Below, in pieces: positions 7,365 to 16,628 of a stretch of 64,000 bases of DNA. The translations under genes were made by a program, and so were the position numbers. The stretch is taken from NCBI RefSeq assembly GCF_001310225.1, contig NZ_CP012898.1, positions 1,302,001 through 1,366,000 on the forward strand. Direction: 5' to 3'. Origin of the DNA: Pseudalgibacter alginicilyticus. Lineage in GTDB: Bacteria; Bacteroidota; Bacteroidia; Flavobacteriales; Flavobacteriaceae. The notes beneath the pieces were generated by a model that was given only the letters and a program-made list of their open reading frames with translations, was not told the origin of the DNA and searched no databases. How positions within the stretch are numbered: the stretch's first letter is position 1; every line of letters starts with the position of its first letter.

Positions 7365-9818
7365 TTACCGATTGGATTTAAACAGCCCTTTCAACTTATT
7401 TTTAAAACCTGTTTTATTTTCATCGCTATGATATCCGTTTGCATAATTTCCATAACCATAACCGTATCCATAACCGTATCCATAACCGTATTTGTTTTTT
7501 TGGTCATATCCATTATATACTAAACTAACATTTTGTATTTGCTTGGTTTTATATTTTTCATTGATTACATTAAGCATGCCTTTTTTAGTGTAATCTTGTC
7601 TTACTACATAAAGAGTTACATCTGCAAAACTTAACAACTCTATAGCATCAGCTACCAAACCAACTGGAGGTGTATCCAATATAATATAATCATATTTAGC
7701 TTTTAAAGTTGTTAATAGCCCTTTTAGTTTTTCACTAATTAATAACTCTGATGGATTTGGAGGTATCGGTCCTGCGGTAATAACATCTAAGTGCTCTACG
7801 CCTGTTTGTTGAATCACATGTTCTAATGATTCTTGACCAATTAAAAAGTTTACAATACCTATATCATTTTTAATCTTAAAATCGTCAAAAATCTTCGGTT
7901 TTCTTAAATCTAATCCCAATAAAATGGTTTTCTTTCCTCCTAAGGCTAATACCGTAGCGACATTAATAGAACAAAAAGTTTTTCCTTCACCACTTACAGA
8001 TGAAGTAACCAAAATAGTTTTAGTCCCATCTATTTCATGTGTTTTGTAAAAATATTGCAAATTAGAACGTATTGCTCTAAAAGCTTCAGATACTGCTGAT
8101 TTTGGTTTTCTGTGTACCACCAAATTGTTATCCAAATTATTTTTACCTACTACCCCTAATATTGGTATTGTTGATAAATTTTCTACATCCATTGGAGTTC
8201 GGATACTATTATCAAAAAAAGTAACAGCAAAAGCAATTAATAATGGAATTATCAAAGCAAAAAAGAATGCAAACACATAACGAACATTCAAATTTTTCCT
8301 TAAAACAGTAGCCCCTGTGTTTTTTGCAGAATCTATTACTAAAATATCAGAAACATTAGAGGCTTTAATAATTTCTGCTTCACCTCGCTTTGCCAAAAAC
8401 ACATTGTAAGTTTGCTCACTCAACGAATATTGACGTTGAATACTTATCAAGTTTTGCTGATCTTCTGGAAGTTTACTAAATTGAGATTCAACTTGAGTTA
8501 ATTTACTATTTACCGTTTCTAACTCTCTACGTAATACAGTTGTAACAGAACTTATATTTTCTAACAGCACATTTTTTAAGCCTTCTATTTGCCTATTTAA
8601 ATCATTAAAAATAGAAGCATCACTACGTACTGAGTATTGTAACTTAGATTTTTGCACAGAAAGTTCATTAATTTTTGACACATTTGTAAGAATATTACCA
8701 TCCTCAATACCTGCTACGGAAGGAGCTGGTATTTCTGTAAAGGAGTTGCTAGTCAATAAATAATTTTTAAGATTGATATAATAGTTCAATTGCCTATTTA
8801 TAGACTCCTTCTCACTGTCAAGCTTAGTAAATTTATCATTTAACATGACTCCTTCATCACCCAAACTAAAAATCTTCTTTTCTTTTCTATAATCATTTAG
8901 AGCCTCAGCATTATCAGACATTTCTCCTTTTACTCTGAAAATTTGCTCATCTATAAATTTTATAGCATTGGTTGCATACAAGTTTTTTCTATTTAATTGA
9001 TCTTCACTCAACACATCCACTACCGCATTTAAATAATCTACAATTTTAACAGTATTTTTATCGATAAGCGAAATATCTAAAATGGGGGAACTCTTTGTAT
9101 TTTCTACACTGGTTCTTGACTGATAACCAGAAACTGCACTATTAAAATTTCTAAATTGTATAAAAAAAGGCTCACCTAAAGCGACAGTTCTGTTTTCTGG
9201 AATAATTATCTTTCCCTTTAAAAAAGGAAGTGCTATAGTACCACCTAATTCAAGCTGCTTTTTAAAAACTCCAAGTGGTACGTCTACACGCGATACTTCC
9301 TTAGTTAAGTAGTTTTGAACGGACGCTCTAGCCTCTTGAAACTCTATTTCCAATTCATAAGTATCCACACTTAAAAATGTAATTTTAATAGGAATATTTA
9401 ATAATTGTGGGGCATTATAATCATGATTAAACCTAAAGGGGGCTGCCTTATAAATATCCTGCATTCTAAAACGTCCTTGCTTTAAATAACTTTTATAAAA
9501 CTCTAATCTATCAACTACTTTTTCATGATGCGTTCTAGACTTTAGAATCACAACCATAGTTTGTATTTTAGAAGTAACCCCTCCCCAATTAAAAGTTAAG
9601 CTCGCACTGGAAGTAAACAAGGGGTTGCTATCATCTTCAACAGATATTTTAGTTCCTAATCGATACGAAAATTCTTCTCTAATATTTTGCTGATAGACTG
9701 CAAAAACACCTATAACAAAAAGCAATAAAAACCACTTCCAATAACTTAAAGCCCGAAATAGGAATTTTTTAACATCAAATGTTGAATTAGACTCTGAAAC
9801 TTCAAATTCTTCAATCAT
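7365..9818 (-). CDS. wzc: Polysaccharide co-polymerase with tyrosine autokinase domain (Wzc)
   Basis: Inner-membrane protein that controls chain length and export of surface polysaccharide through cycles of tyrosine autophosphorylation. A Wzz domain starts with membrane helix 29-42. A long periplasmic part with coiled-coil stretches (about 280-480) ends in a second helix at 514-535. The cytoplasmic BY-kinase domain has Walker A SSVSGEGKT (606-614), Walker A' LGLDLRKPK (634-642) and Walker B YIILDTPPV (711-719). The C-terminal tail holds seven YG pairs (777-790) and further tyrosines, the expected phosphorylation cluster. The gene begins 10 bp after wza, as in classic Wza-Wzc pairs. The YG tail is encoded by a 12-bp tandem repeat. 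Confidence 0.95.
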   Translation of the reverse strand: MIEEFEVSESNSTFDVKKFLFRALSYWKWFLLLFVIGVFAVYQQNIREEFSYRLGTKISVEDDSNPLFTSSASLTFNWGGVTSKIQTMVVILKSRTHHEKVVDRLEFYKSYLKQGRFRMQDIYKAAPFRFNHDYNAPQLLNIPIKITFLSVDTYELEIEFQEARASVQNYLTKEVSRVDVPLGVFKKQLELGGTIALPFLKGKIIIPENRTVALGEPFFIQFRNFNSAVSGYQSRTSVENTKSSPILDISLIDKNTVKIVDYLNAVVDVLSEDQLNRKNLYATNAIKFIDEQIFRVKGEMSDNAEALNDYRKEKKIFSLGDEGVMLNDKFTKLDSEKESINRQLNYYINLKNYLLTSNSFTEIPAPSVAGIEDGNILTNVSKINELSVQKSKLQYSVRSDASIFNDLNRQIEGLKNVLLENISSVTTVLRRELETVNSKLTQVESQFSKLPEDQQNLISIQRQYSLSEQTYNVFLAKRGEAEIIKASNVSDILVIDSAKNTGATVLRKNLNVRYVFAFFFALIIPLLIAFAVTFFDNSIRTPMDVENLSTIPILGVVGKNNLDNNLVVHRKPKSAVSEAFRAIRSNLQYFYKTHEIDGTKTILVTSSVSGEGKTFCSINVATVLALGGKKTILLGLDLRKPKIFDDFKIKNDIGIVNFLIGQESLEHVIQQTGVEHLDVITAGPIPPNPSELLISEKLKGLLTTLKAKYDYIILDTPPVGLVADAIELLSFADVTLYVVRQDYTKKGMLNVINEKYKTKQIQNVSLVYNGYDQKNKYGYGYGYGYGYGYGNYANGYHSDENKTGFKNKLKGLFKSNR
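7450..7491 (-). repeat. 12-bp tandem repeat encoding the YG tail of Wzc
   Basis: The unit CCATAACCGTAT (plus-strand reading) occurs three times in a row at 7456-7467, 7468-7479 and 7480-7491, preceded by a half unit CCATAA. On the coding strand each unit encodes Tyr-Gly-Tyr-Gly. Because the unit is a multiple of three, slippage would change the number of tyrosines without breaking the frame. Confidence 0.9.
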
Positions 9819-9828
9819 AAATTTAAAA

Positions 9829-10629
9829 TTAGAGATTTCTAGTTAAAAAATAAGTAGATATTAACACAGATAAAATAGAAGCAATAGTGGTAACATTTTG
9901 AATAACTGTTTGTCCTGCACCTAAAGATTTACGTCTCAAAGGTTTAACCAATATAATATCATTAGGCTGTATGTAGTAGTAAGGTGACTGCATGGCTGCA
10001 ATATCTGTTAAATCTATATGGTGAATTTTTTGACCATCAGGGTATTGCCTAACAATTAAAACATCTCTTCTATCTCCTGTTTGAGTTATATCTCCAGCAT
10101 TTGCCAAAGCTTCTATAATATTGACGCGATCTTGAAATAAAGTATGCACGCCAGTTCCCACCTCTCCAATGGTTGTGTACCGCAATCCTGCCAGTTTTAC
10201 AGTAACAAATAATTCAGCAGTTTCCTTAAAATACTGCTTTGTTAGCTCGTCTTTAACTTTTTCTTCAATTTCTTTAATTGTAAACCCTAAAACATTGATT
10301 TCTCCTAAAATTGGAAATTTTATATTGCCATGTAAATCTACAGTAAAACCATTAAAATAAAGACCGCTTTGCCCTTGGTTTGCACTTGAATTATTAACAG
10401 ACGTTGAAGGATTAAAAATTGCTACAAGCTCTTCATCCAAAGCTTTAACATTAATACTCAATATATCATTAATTTGAACTCTGTATGGCTTGGACAATTC
10501 CTTAATTAATATAGAATCATTAATTGTTGTCCCTTTATCCTGTAAATAAACAACATCTTTATTGGTAATACATGAAGAACATAAAACACTGATTATTACG
10601 CAAGTGAATAGAAATAATTGCTTTGTCAT
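9829..10629 (-). CDS. wza: Polysaccharide export outer-membrane lipoprotein (Wza/OPX family)
   Basis: Outer-membrane export lipoprotein of the Poly_export and SLBB family. The chosen ATG (10627-10629) gives MTKQLFLFTC followed by a hydrophobic stretch and a lipobox-like LCSSC with the lipidated Cys at residue 20. The Poly_export domain begins near YRVQINDILSINV, with SLBB-like repeats after it (VLGFTIKEIEEKV, GTGVHTLFQDRVNIIEAL). A hydrophobic C-terminal helix is seen at the end (VTTIASILSVLISTYFL). Earlier in-frame starts (to 10665 or 10728) would put the start upstream of a -7 promoter element at 10649-10656 and overlap the divergent gene, so they are rejected. It should form the outer-membrane exit pore with Wzc. 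Confidence 0.92.
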   Translation of the reverse strand: MTKQLFLFTCVIISVLCSSCITNKDVVYLQDKGTTINDSILIKELSKPYRVQINDILSINVKALDEELVAIFNPSTSVNNSSANQGQSGLYFNGFTVDLHGNIKFPILGEINVLGFTIKEIEEKVKDELTKQYFKETAELFVTVKLAGLRYTTIGEVGTGVHTLFQDRVNIIEALANAGDITQTGDRRDVLIVRQYPDGQKIHHIDLTDIAAMQSPYYYIQPNDIILVKPLRRKSLGAGQTVIQNVTTIASILSVLISTYFLTRNL

Positions 10630-10648
10630 TAAGCTTTTTGATTTACAA

Positions 10649-10656
10649 CAAATATA
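10649..10656 (-). promoter_or_regulatory. Putative -7 element of the polysaccharide operon promoter
   Basis: TATATTTG on the minus strand fits the Bacteroidota -7 consensus TAnnTTTG. It lies 19 nt upstream of the chosen wza ATG, so transcription would begin about 10-15 nt before the gene. A T-rich segment (TTTT, near 10675-10679) about 19 nt further upstream may be a weak -33 element. It is the only such element found in the wza-abc intergenic space on this strand. Confidence 0.6.
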
Positions 10657-10731
10657 GTTTTTCATAGGGAATAATAAAACTCCTGTCGGATTTTTTGGTT
10701 TTTTATCCGTTATTTGCACAAAAAACATACT

Positions 10732-12591
10732 TTGAACTATTTAACCGTTGAAAACATATCAAAATCTTACGGAGAGCTTACGCTTTTTGAAGACATCTCT
10801 TTTAGTGTCCATAAAGACCAAAAAATAGCATTTGTAGCAAAAAATGGAACTGGTAAAACTTCTATTTTAAATATCCTTTCTGGAGATGATACTTCTGACA
10901 CTGGAAATATTATTTACCGAAAAGATATTAAAGTCTCTTTTTTGTCGCAGGACCCTAAATTTGATGCCACATTTACGGTTGAAGAAACCATTTTTGCAAG
11001 TGACAACCCTATTTTAAAAGTTATTTCTAATTACGAAAAAGCACTTTTAAATCCTGAAGACGAAGATGCTTACCAAAAAGCTTTCGAAGCAATGGAACGC
11101 TACCAAGCTTGGGATTTTGAAACCCTTTACAAGCAAATTCTCTTTAAATTAAAACTTGAAGATTTACAACAAAAAATAAGCACGCTTTCTGGTGGACAAA
11201 AAAAACGATTGGCTTTAGCAAATGCGCTCATTAACAAACCCGATCTATTGATTTTAGACGAACCTACTAATCATTTAGATTTAGAAATGATTGAGTGGCT
11301 AGAAACTTTTTTTGCTAAAGAGAACATCACTCTTTTTATGGTAACACACGATCGTTATTTCTTAGAGCGTGTTTGTAATGAAATTATTGAATTAGACGAA
11401 GGACAACTATATAATTACAAAGGCAACTACTCTTATTACCTTGAAAAAAGAGATGCCAGAATTGAACGCGAAGCTGTTGAAACTGGTAAAGCCAAACAAC
11501 TCTTTAAAAAAGAATTAGATTGGATGCGTCGCCAACCAAAAGCGAGAACCACAAAATCTAAATCAAGAATTGATGATTTCCAAGATATCAAACACCGTGC
11601 TCATCAACGCCGAAACGATCATGAAGTTCAGTTAGAGCTAAATATGGAACGCATGGGAAGTAAAATCCTTGAATTTCATAAGGTTTCTAAGGCCTTTAAA
11701 AACAAAACCATTTTAAATAACTTTGAGTACACCTTTAAAAAAGGCGAACGTATTGGTATTATTGGTAAAAACGGTACTGGCAAAACCACCTTTTTAAATA
11801 TACTAACCCAAACCGCTAAACCAGATACAGGTAAAGTAGTTATAGGTGATACCATAAAGTTTGGATATTACACACAAAACGGCATTACCATAAAACCAGA
11901 ACAAAAGGTTATTGATGTTATTAAAGACTTTGGTGAATATATTCCTCTAAAAAAAGGCAGAACCATTAGTGCTGGTCAACTTTTAGAACGTTTTTTATTT
12001 AGCAGAAAAAAACAGTATGATTTTGTTGAAAAACTAAGTGGTGGCGAACGAAAACGTTTGTATTTATGTACTGTTTTAATTCAAAATCCTAATTTTTTAA
12101 TCTTAGATGAGCCTACCAACGATTTAGATATTGTAACACTTAACGTTCTTGAAAGCTTTTTAATGGATTTCCCTGGCTGCATTATTGTTGTATCTCACGA
12201 CCGTTATTTTATGGACAAAGTAGTAGACCATCTTTTTGTTTTTAGAGGTGAAGGTGTTATTGAAGATTTTCCAGGCAATTACACAGACTATCGTATTTAC
12301 GAAGATAGTCAACTAGTAACCTCAGCTGTTTCTGAAGAAAAAAAAGACACTAAATCCTGGAAACAAAATGATGAAACCAAACTTTCTTATAACGAAGAAA
12401 AAGAACTCAAAAACATTGAAAGTAAATTAAATTCTTTAGCATTTGATAAAAAAGAACTTGAAAACAAGTTTAATAATCCTGAACTATCGCAAGACGAGAT
12501 TAACAGTCTATCTGAAAAATTACAAAAAATAATTGACACCATTGAAGAAAAGGAAGCTCGCTGGTTTGAATTATCTTCAAAATTAGAATAA
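10732..12591 (+). CDS. uup: ABC-F family ATPase with C-terminal coiled coil (Uup-like)
   Basis: Soluble protein with two ABC ATPase domains and no membrane segment, as in ABC-F factors that act on ribosomes. Domain 1 has KNGTGKT, LSGGQKKRLALA and LLILDEPTNHLD. The linker is rich in Arg and Lys (RRQPKARTTKSKSRI). Domain 2 has GKNGTGKTT, LSGGERKRL and FLILDEPTNDLD. The last 70 residues are a charged coiled coil (EEKELKNIESKLNSL), the feature that separates Uup from Ettt-type members. Start choice is uncertain: TTG at 10732 gives the family-like LNYLTVENISKSYGE, while TTG at 10714 adds six residues. It is transcribed divergently from wza. Confidence 0.88.
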   Translation: MNYLTVENISKSYGELTLFEDISFSVHKDQKIAFVAKNGTGKTSILNILSGDDTSDTGNIIYRKDIKVSFLSQDPKFDATFTVEETIFASDNPILKVISNYEKALLNPEDEDAYQKAFEAMERYQAWDFETLYKQILFKLKLEDLQQKISTLSGGQKKRLALANALINKPDLLILDEPTNHLDLEMIEWLETFFAKENITLFMVTHDRYFLERVCNEIIELDEGQLYNYKGNYSYYLEKRDARIEREAVETGKAKQLFKKELDWMRRQPKARTTKSKSRIDDFQDIKHRAHQRRNDHEVQLELNMERMGSKILEFHKVSKAFKNKTILNNFEYTFKKGERIGIIGKNGTGKTTFLNILTQTAKPDTGKVVIGDTIKFGYYTQNGITIKPEQKVIDVIKDFGEYIPLKKGRTISAGQLLERFLFSRKKQYDFVEKLSGGERKRLYLCTVLIQNPNFLILDEPTNDLDIVTLNVLESFLMDFPGCIIVVSHDRYFMDKVVDHLFVFRGEGVIEDFPGNYTDYRIYEDSQLVTSAVSEEKKDTKSWKQNDETKLSYNEEKELKNIESKLNSLAFDKKELENKFNNPELSQDEINSLSEKLQKIIDTIEEKEARWFELSSKLE

Positions 12592-12640
12592 AAAGTTTCA
12601 AAACCAAAAAGTTAAAAACACTCAAACTTCTGAAACTAAC

Positions 12641-13414
12641 ATGTTATATCAGGCGACTCAATACTTAAAGTTTCTAATAAAATCCACCAATCAACACGGT
12701 GTGCATTCCCCTTTTGTTTTCAATTTGGTAACTAAATGCTTTTATAACAAAACGAAATACAAAGACTATAAAACCATTTTACACTACAAAAAATTACTTC
12801 TAAAAAACAAGTCTAAGATAAAAACAACAGATTTAGGTGCAGGCTCACAAGTAATGAAACAACAAATACGTAGTATTTCAAACATTGCTAAAAACGCAGG
12901 AACCTCCAACAAAAGAGCGAAACTTTTATTTAGAATTACAAAGTATTTTAGTTTTGAAACTATTTTAGAATTAGGAACATCATTAGGAGTTGCCTCCCAT
13001 GCAATAAGCTTAGGTTATCCAAAATCAAACATTACTACTATTGAAGGTTGCCCAAATATTTCCAAATTTGCGAAAACCAATTTAAAAAAATATCACGTAA
13101 AAAATACTCACGTTATTTCTGGAAATTTTAATGATACACTCAATACATTAACACCAAATACTTACGACTTTATTTTTTTTGATGGGAACCACCAAAAAGA
13201 TGCCACTTTAAATTATTTTGAAACTCTAATTAAAACAACTCACAACGATTCCGTTTTTATTTTTGATGATATTTATTGGAGTAAAGACATGACTGAGGCA
13301 TGGGAAATTATTAAAAGTCATCCCAAAGTTTCAGTTACTATCGACACGTTTTTCTGGGGGTTTGTGTTTTTTAGAAAAGAACAAGTCAAAGAACATTTTA
13401 CTATTAGACTATAA
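12641..13414 (+). CDS. Class I SAM-dependent (O-)methyltransferase
   Basis: Probable methyltransferase of the Methyltransf_24/O-methyltransferase type. SAM motif I reads TILELGTSLGVASHA; the acidic residue ending strand 2 is in TTIEGCPN; YDFIFFDGNHQKD is the post-II motif typical of metal-dependent O-methyltransferases. The N-terminal 80 residues (KSTNQHGVHSPFVFNLV) are a conserved Bacteroidota extension. 257 residues, no signal peptide. It sits 49 bp after the ABC-F gene and ends at a shared terminator with the convergent OmpA gene. Substrate unknown. Confidence 0.82.
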   Translation: MLYQATQYLKFLIKSTNQHGVHSPFVFNLVTKCFYNKTKYKDYKTILHYKKLLLKNKSKIKTTDLGAGSQVMKQQIRSISNIAKNAGTSNKRAKLLFRITKYFSFETILELGTSLGVASHAISLGYPKSNITTIEGCPNISKFAKTNLKKYHVKNTHVISGNFNDTLNTLTPNTYDFIFFDGNHQKDATLNYFETLIKTTHNDSVFIFDDIYWSKDMTEAWEIIKSHPKVSVTIDTFFWGFVFFRKEQVKEHFTIRL

Positions 13415-13440
13415 TTATTTTTAATATATCCTGTAAATAA

Positions 13441-13480
13441 AAAAAATCCAGAGTTATTAACAACAAACTCTGGATTTTTT
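13441..13480. terminator. Bidirectional intrinsic terminator
   Basis: Perfect 15-bp inverted repeat (13441-13455 against 13466-13480) around a 10-nt loop, with core ATCCAGAGTT and flanking A and T runs. It lies between the convergent methyltransferase and OmpA-family genes and can end transcription from both sides. Confidence 0.9.
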
Positions 13481-13507
13481 TTATTTAAAACAGAATATAG
13501 CCCTGTA

Positions 13508-15601
13508 TTACTTAACTAAGTTAATTTCAACACGTCTGTTTTGAGCTTGACCCGCTTTAGTAGTATTGGTTGTAATGGGTTTACTTTCACCATAACCAAT
13601 ATGCGATAATCTACTTGAAGCAACTCCTTTTTCTATTAAATATGTCATTACTGAACTTGCTCTTGACTCTGATAAGCTTTGATTTAAGGCCTCACTACCT
13701 ACACTGTCTGTATGACCTTCAATAGAAAACTTAGCTGAAGGATATTCATTTAAAATATCTACAATTTCATTTAAAACAACATTAGACTCTTCTTTAATAG
13801 TAGATTTGCCTGAATTAAATAAAATAGTTTTAGCATATTTATTCAAAGTTTTTTGAATTTCAACAGTAACTTCTGGCTCTAAAACGGGCTCTGGACAACC
13901 GTTATTTGCAACTGTTCCTACCTCATTAATACATTCATCATCTTTATCCAAAACAGAATCTCCGTCGGTATCTGGCCAAGGACAACCTCCGTTTTCAACA
14001 TCACCAGCAACATCTGGACAAATATCAACATTATCTAAAACTGTATCGCTATCTTTATCGCCCCAAGGACATCCATTATTTTCTATTGGCCCCGCTTCTT
14101 CTGGACATGTATCTTCATTATCTAAAATAGAATCACCATCTTTATCACCCCAAGGACACCCATTATTTTCAACAGGACCTGCTTCTTTAGGACAAGCATC
14201 TAATTTATCAATAACACCATCTTTATCTCTATCTCTTGGACTGCCTTGATATACAGGAACTTTTAAACCAGCATAGACGTCCGCTCCTTTAGTATCATCA
14301 CTTGTTAACGCTGAAATCACAGAACCTGAACCTACATACAATGGCCCCATTCTTAAACCTGCCCCTGCCTGAAATCCATTATACTCAACCACACTTAATG
14401 GCACGTAAAAACTAAACCATCTGCTTTCAAAACGCGGAGTTAAAGAAGCAATGTTAGAAATACGACTTGTATTTTCTTTTCCTTTTTTTGTTAATGCCAC
14501 ATCAGTATTTAAGTTTACATAAAATCTGCTACTAAAACTCCAATCTGCATTTAAATGAAGAGCTGTTGGTAAATTTGTTTTATAACTATCATTTGATTCT
14601 GTTAATGAATAAAATGTGTTTAAAAAGTCTTCAATATCATCTGCATTATCAAAATCATCTTCATTAACTCCTGTATTAGTAATATCGTAAACATCCTCAC
14701 TACCCTCTTTATAGTTTATAGATCCTAAATCAGTTAACGACACCCCTACTTTTAACTTATACTTATTTTTATGTTTTAATGAGTAAGCATCACCGTCTGC
14801 ATTTGTTTTTGTATAATCTGTATGATTTGGACGCCATTCATAAACAAATCCTAAATCAACTCCAAAACCGTTAGCATCAGGCAATTCATAATCATAGTTA
14901 TCATTATCAAATTCAGCAAAACGCCCATAAGTTAACTCTCCTGTAGAATCAAAGCTTCCCGTATTAGGGTCAATACCATCCGCATCATAATCAATAGTAA
15001 CATTTTTACCTTGAACATATCCACTACCTCCACCTTGTAAATATTTTAAAGAAAGTCCTCCTTTTAAAAAGTGTTGATCTTTATCCATTAATACTCTAGC
15101 ATAGGTTAGGCCTACCTCTGCCCAAGCCTGACCGAAAATATTAAAATCTCCTTCATTTACATTAAAATCATCTGTACTATCATCATCTAAAGCATCAATA
15201 GTATTGCCATTAATTTCGTTGATATTAACCACAGTTCTTGCTCTGGTAAAAATAGCTAACGAGCTTTTTTTATTTAAATTAAACATAAAAGAAGGCCCCA
15301 TAATATCCACATATGTAACAATATTATTATCATTTGATGGTGATTTTGTGGCATCCAAATCAAAATCATAATCATCTTTAAGAGCGTCCATAACATTAAC
15401 ACCGTAATAATCGTTTCCTGCAAATACACTGGCTCCTACCAAATTTATATCTGTTTTAAAACGAGAATCTGTAATATTTGCCGGATTGGCAATTACACTG
15501 TTAACACCGCTGTAATTGTCTGTTAAAAATCCAATATAAGACTGTGCTTCCACACAAATAACACTTATAAAGAACAACATTGTTAAGGTATTTTTTTTCA
15601 T
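13508..15601 (-). CDS. OmpA family outer-membrane protein with DUF5723-like barrel and TSP type-3 repeats
   Basis: Secreted outer-membrane protein. A signal peptide (MKKNTLTMLFFISVICVEAQS) is followed by about 430 residues rich in beta strands, resembling the DUF5723/PorV-like barrel of Bacteroidota (SYIGFLTDNYSGVNSVIANP at the mature start). Four thrombospondin type-3 calcium-binding repeats follow (pattern DxDxDxxxDxxDxCP, e.g. DKDGDSILDNEDTCP) with GPVENNGCPW spacers. The last 110 residues are an OmpA peptidoglycan-binding domain (FSIEGHTDSVGSEALNQSLS, then RRVEINLVK). It probably ties the outer membrane to peptidoglycan. Very acidic, as usual for calcium-binding surface proteins. Single gene with its own terminator. 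Confidence 0.88.
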   Translation of the reverse strand: MKKNTLTMLFFISVICVEAQSYIGFLTDNYSGVNSVIANPANITDSRFKTDINLVGASVFAGNDYYGVNVMDALKDDYDFDLDATKSPSNDNNIVTYVDIMGPSFMFNLNKKSSLAIFTRARTVVNINEINGNTIDALDDDSTDDFNVNEGDFNIFGQAWAEVGLTYARVLMDKDQHFLKGGLSLKYLQGGGSGYVQGKNVTIDYDADGIDPNTGSFDSTGELTYGRFAEFDNDNYDYELPDANGFGVDLGFVYEWRPNHTDYTKTNADGDAYSLKHKNKYKLKVGVSLTDLGSINYKEGSEDVYDITNTGVNEDDFDNADDIEDFLNTFYSLTESNDSYKTNLPTALHLNADWSFSSRFYVNLNTDVALTKKGKENTSRISNIASLTPRFESRWFSFYVPLSVVEYNGFQAGAGLRMGPLYVGSGSVISALTSDDTKGADVYAGLKVPVYQGSPRDRDKDGVIDKLDACPKEAGPVENNGCPWGDKDGDSILDNEDTCPEEAGPIENNGCPWGDKDSDTVLDNVDICPDVAGDVENGGCPWPDTDGDSVLDKDDECINEVGTVANNGCPEPVLEPEVTVEIQKTLNKYAKTILFNSGKSTIKEESNVVLNEIVDILNEYPSAKFSIEGHTDSVGSEALNQSLSESRASSVMTYLIEKGVASSRLSHIGYGESKPITTNTTKAGQAQNRRVEINLVK

Positions 15602-15799
15602 AATTTTCAGTTTGGGTTTTTAGTTTTAAAAAATAAAGTCGCTAAAATAAACTTTTCTGTTAAATATTAGTTAACAACCTAAAAAAACTCTTTATTTATA
15701 ATCATATCTTTTCTATCAAATCTTTTCTTTTCACGTATTTACTCCTACTTTTATAGCATCTAAATTAATAACACCTTACTATCCTTATTATAAACAAAG

Positions 15800-16372
15800 A
15801 TGAAAATATACACAAAAACAGGCGACAAAGGCACCACAGCACTATTTGGAGGAACCCGAGTTCCTAAACACCATATACGTATTGAGAGTTATGGTACTGT
15901 AGACGAACTCAACTCACATTTAGGATTAATTCGCGACCAAGATATCCTCCAAAACTATAAAGACTTAATTATTCTAATTCAAGATAAACTCTTTACGGTT
16001 GGTGCTATTTTAGCGACCGACCCCGAAAAAACCATATTAAAAAATGGCAAAGAACGATTAAACATTCCTAAAATTTCTACAGAAGATATAACTCGTTTGG
16101 AACAAGAAATGGACCTTATGAATGAGGCCTTACCACCTATGACGCATTTTGTACTTCCAGGAGGTCATCAAACGGTGTCATTCTGTCATGTAGCACGTTG
16201 CGTGTGCCGCAGGGCCGAACGTTTAGCAAGTGCGCTTAATGAAATAGCCCCCATAGAACCACATGCTCTGGTGTACCTAAACCGACTTTCTGACTATCTT
16301 TTTGTGTTGGCACGGAAATTGTCTTTAGACTTGAAAGCAAATGAAATTAAGTGGATTCCTGAGAAGCAGTAA
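15800..16372 (+). CDS. Cob(I)yrinic acid a,c-diamide adenosyltransferase (PduO type)
   Basis: ATP:cob(I)alamin adenosyltransferase of the PduO/MMAB family, forming coenzyme B12 from cob(I)alamin and ATP. The N-terminal ATP-binding stretch reads MKIYTKTGDKGTTALFGG, followed by ESYGTVDELNSHLG (35-48). The C-terminal helical motif FVLPGGHQTVSFCHVARCVC and CRRAERLA complete the active site. 190 residues, normal. It stands alone in a gap between two minor genes; no other cobalamin biosynthesis gene is in the window, suggesting use of salvaged B12. A B12-type radical SAM gene lies 4.4 kb downstream. Confidence 0.94.
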   Translation: MKIYTKTGDKGTTALFGGTRVPKHHIRIESYGTVDELNSHLGLIRDQDILQNYKDLIILIQDKLFTVGAILATDPEKTILKNGKERLNIPKISTEDITRLEQEMDLMNEALPPMTHFVLPGGHQTVSFCHVARCVCRRAERLASALNEIAPIEPHALVYLNRLSDYLFVLARKLSLDLKANEIKWIPEKQ

Positions 16373-16577
16373 TTGAAAAAAATTGCTGTTTTTAATTACA
16401 GTCTGAAATTTTGTTAAACCAACACCGTCAACTCTATTTCAGTAAAATGATAATTTTTTGAAGTGAAACATAAAATTTCATAGCTAAATTATACTAACCC
16501 GCATGAATAATTTACATGGGTTTAAAACATAAAAAGATACGTTCATAAAATTAATGATTAAATAATTCATTTTTTCC

Positions 16578-16607
16578 TTGTCTGTTTAAACTAAAAAATT
16601 ATTTTTG
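16578..16607 (+). promoter_or_regulatory. Promoter of the DUF2795 gene
   Basis: TTG at 16578-16580 and TATTTTTG at 16600-16607 are separated by 19 nt, matching the Bacteroidota -33/-7 promoter (TTG, then TAnnTTTG). The expected start point is about 16611, leaving a leader of roughly 18 nt before the ATG at 16629. It also shows that the in-frame TTG at 16605 cannot be the translation start. Confidence 0.75.
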
Positions 16608-16628
16608 CAGAAAATTAAACACAAAGAA

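Noticed and set aside
7450-7491. Short repeats as a CRISPR-like array
   Set aside because: The units are 12 bp without spacers and encode the YG tail of Wzc in frame.
10630-10728. Longer N-terminus for Wza
   Set aside because: It lacks a signal peptide at its start, runs over the -7 promoter element and into the divergent gene.
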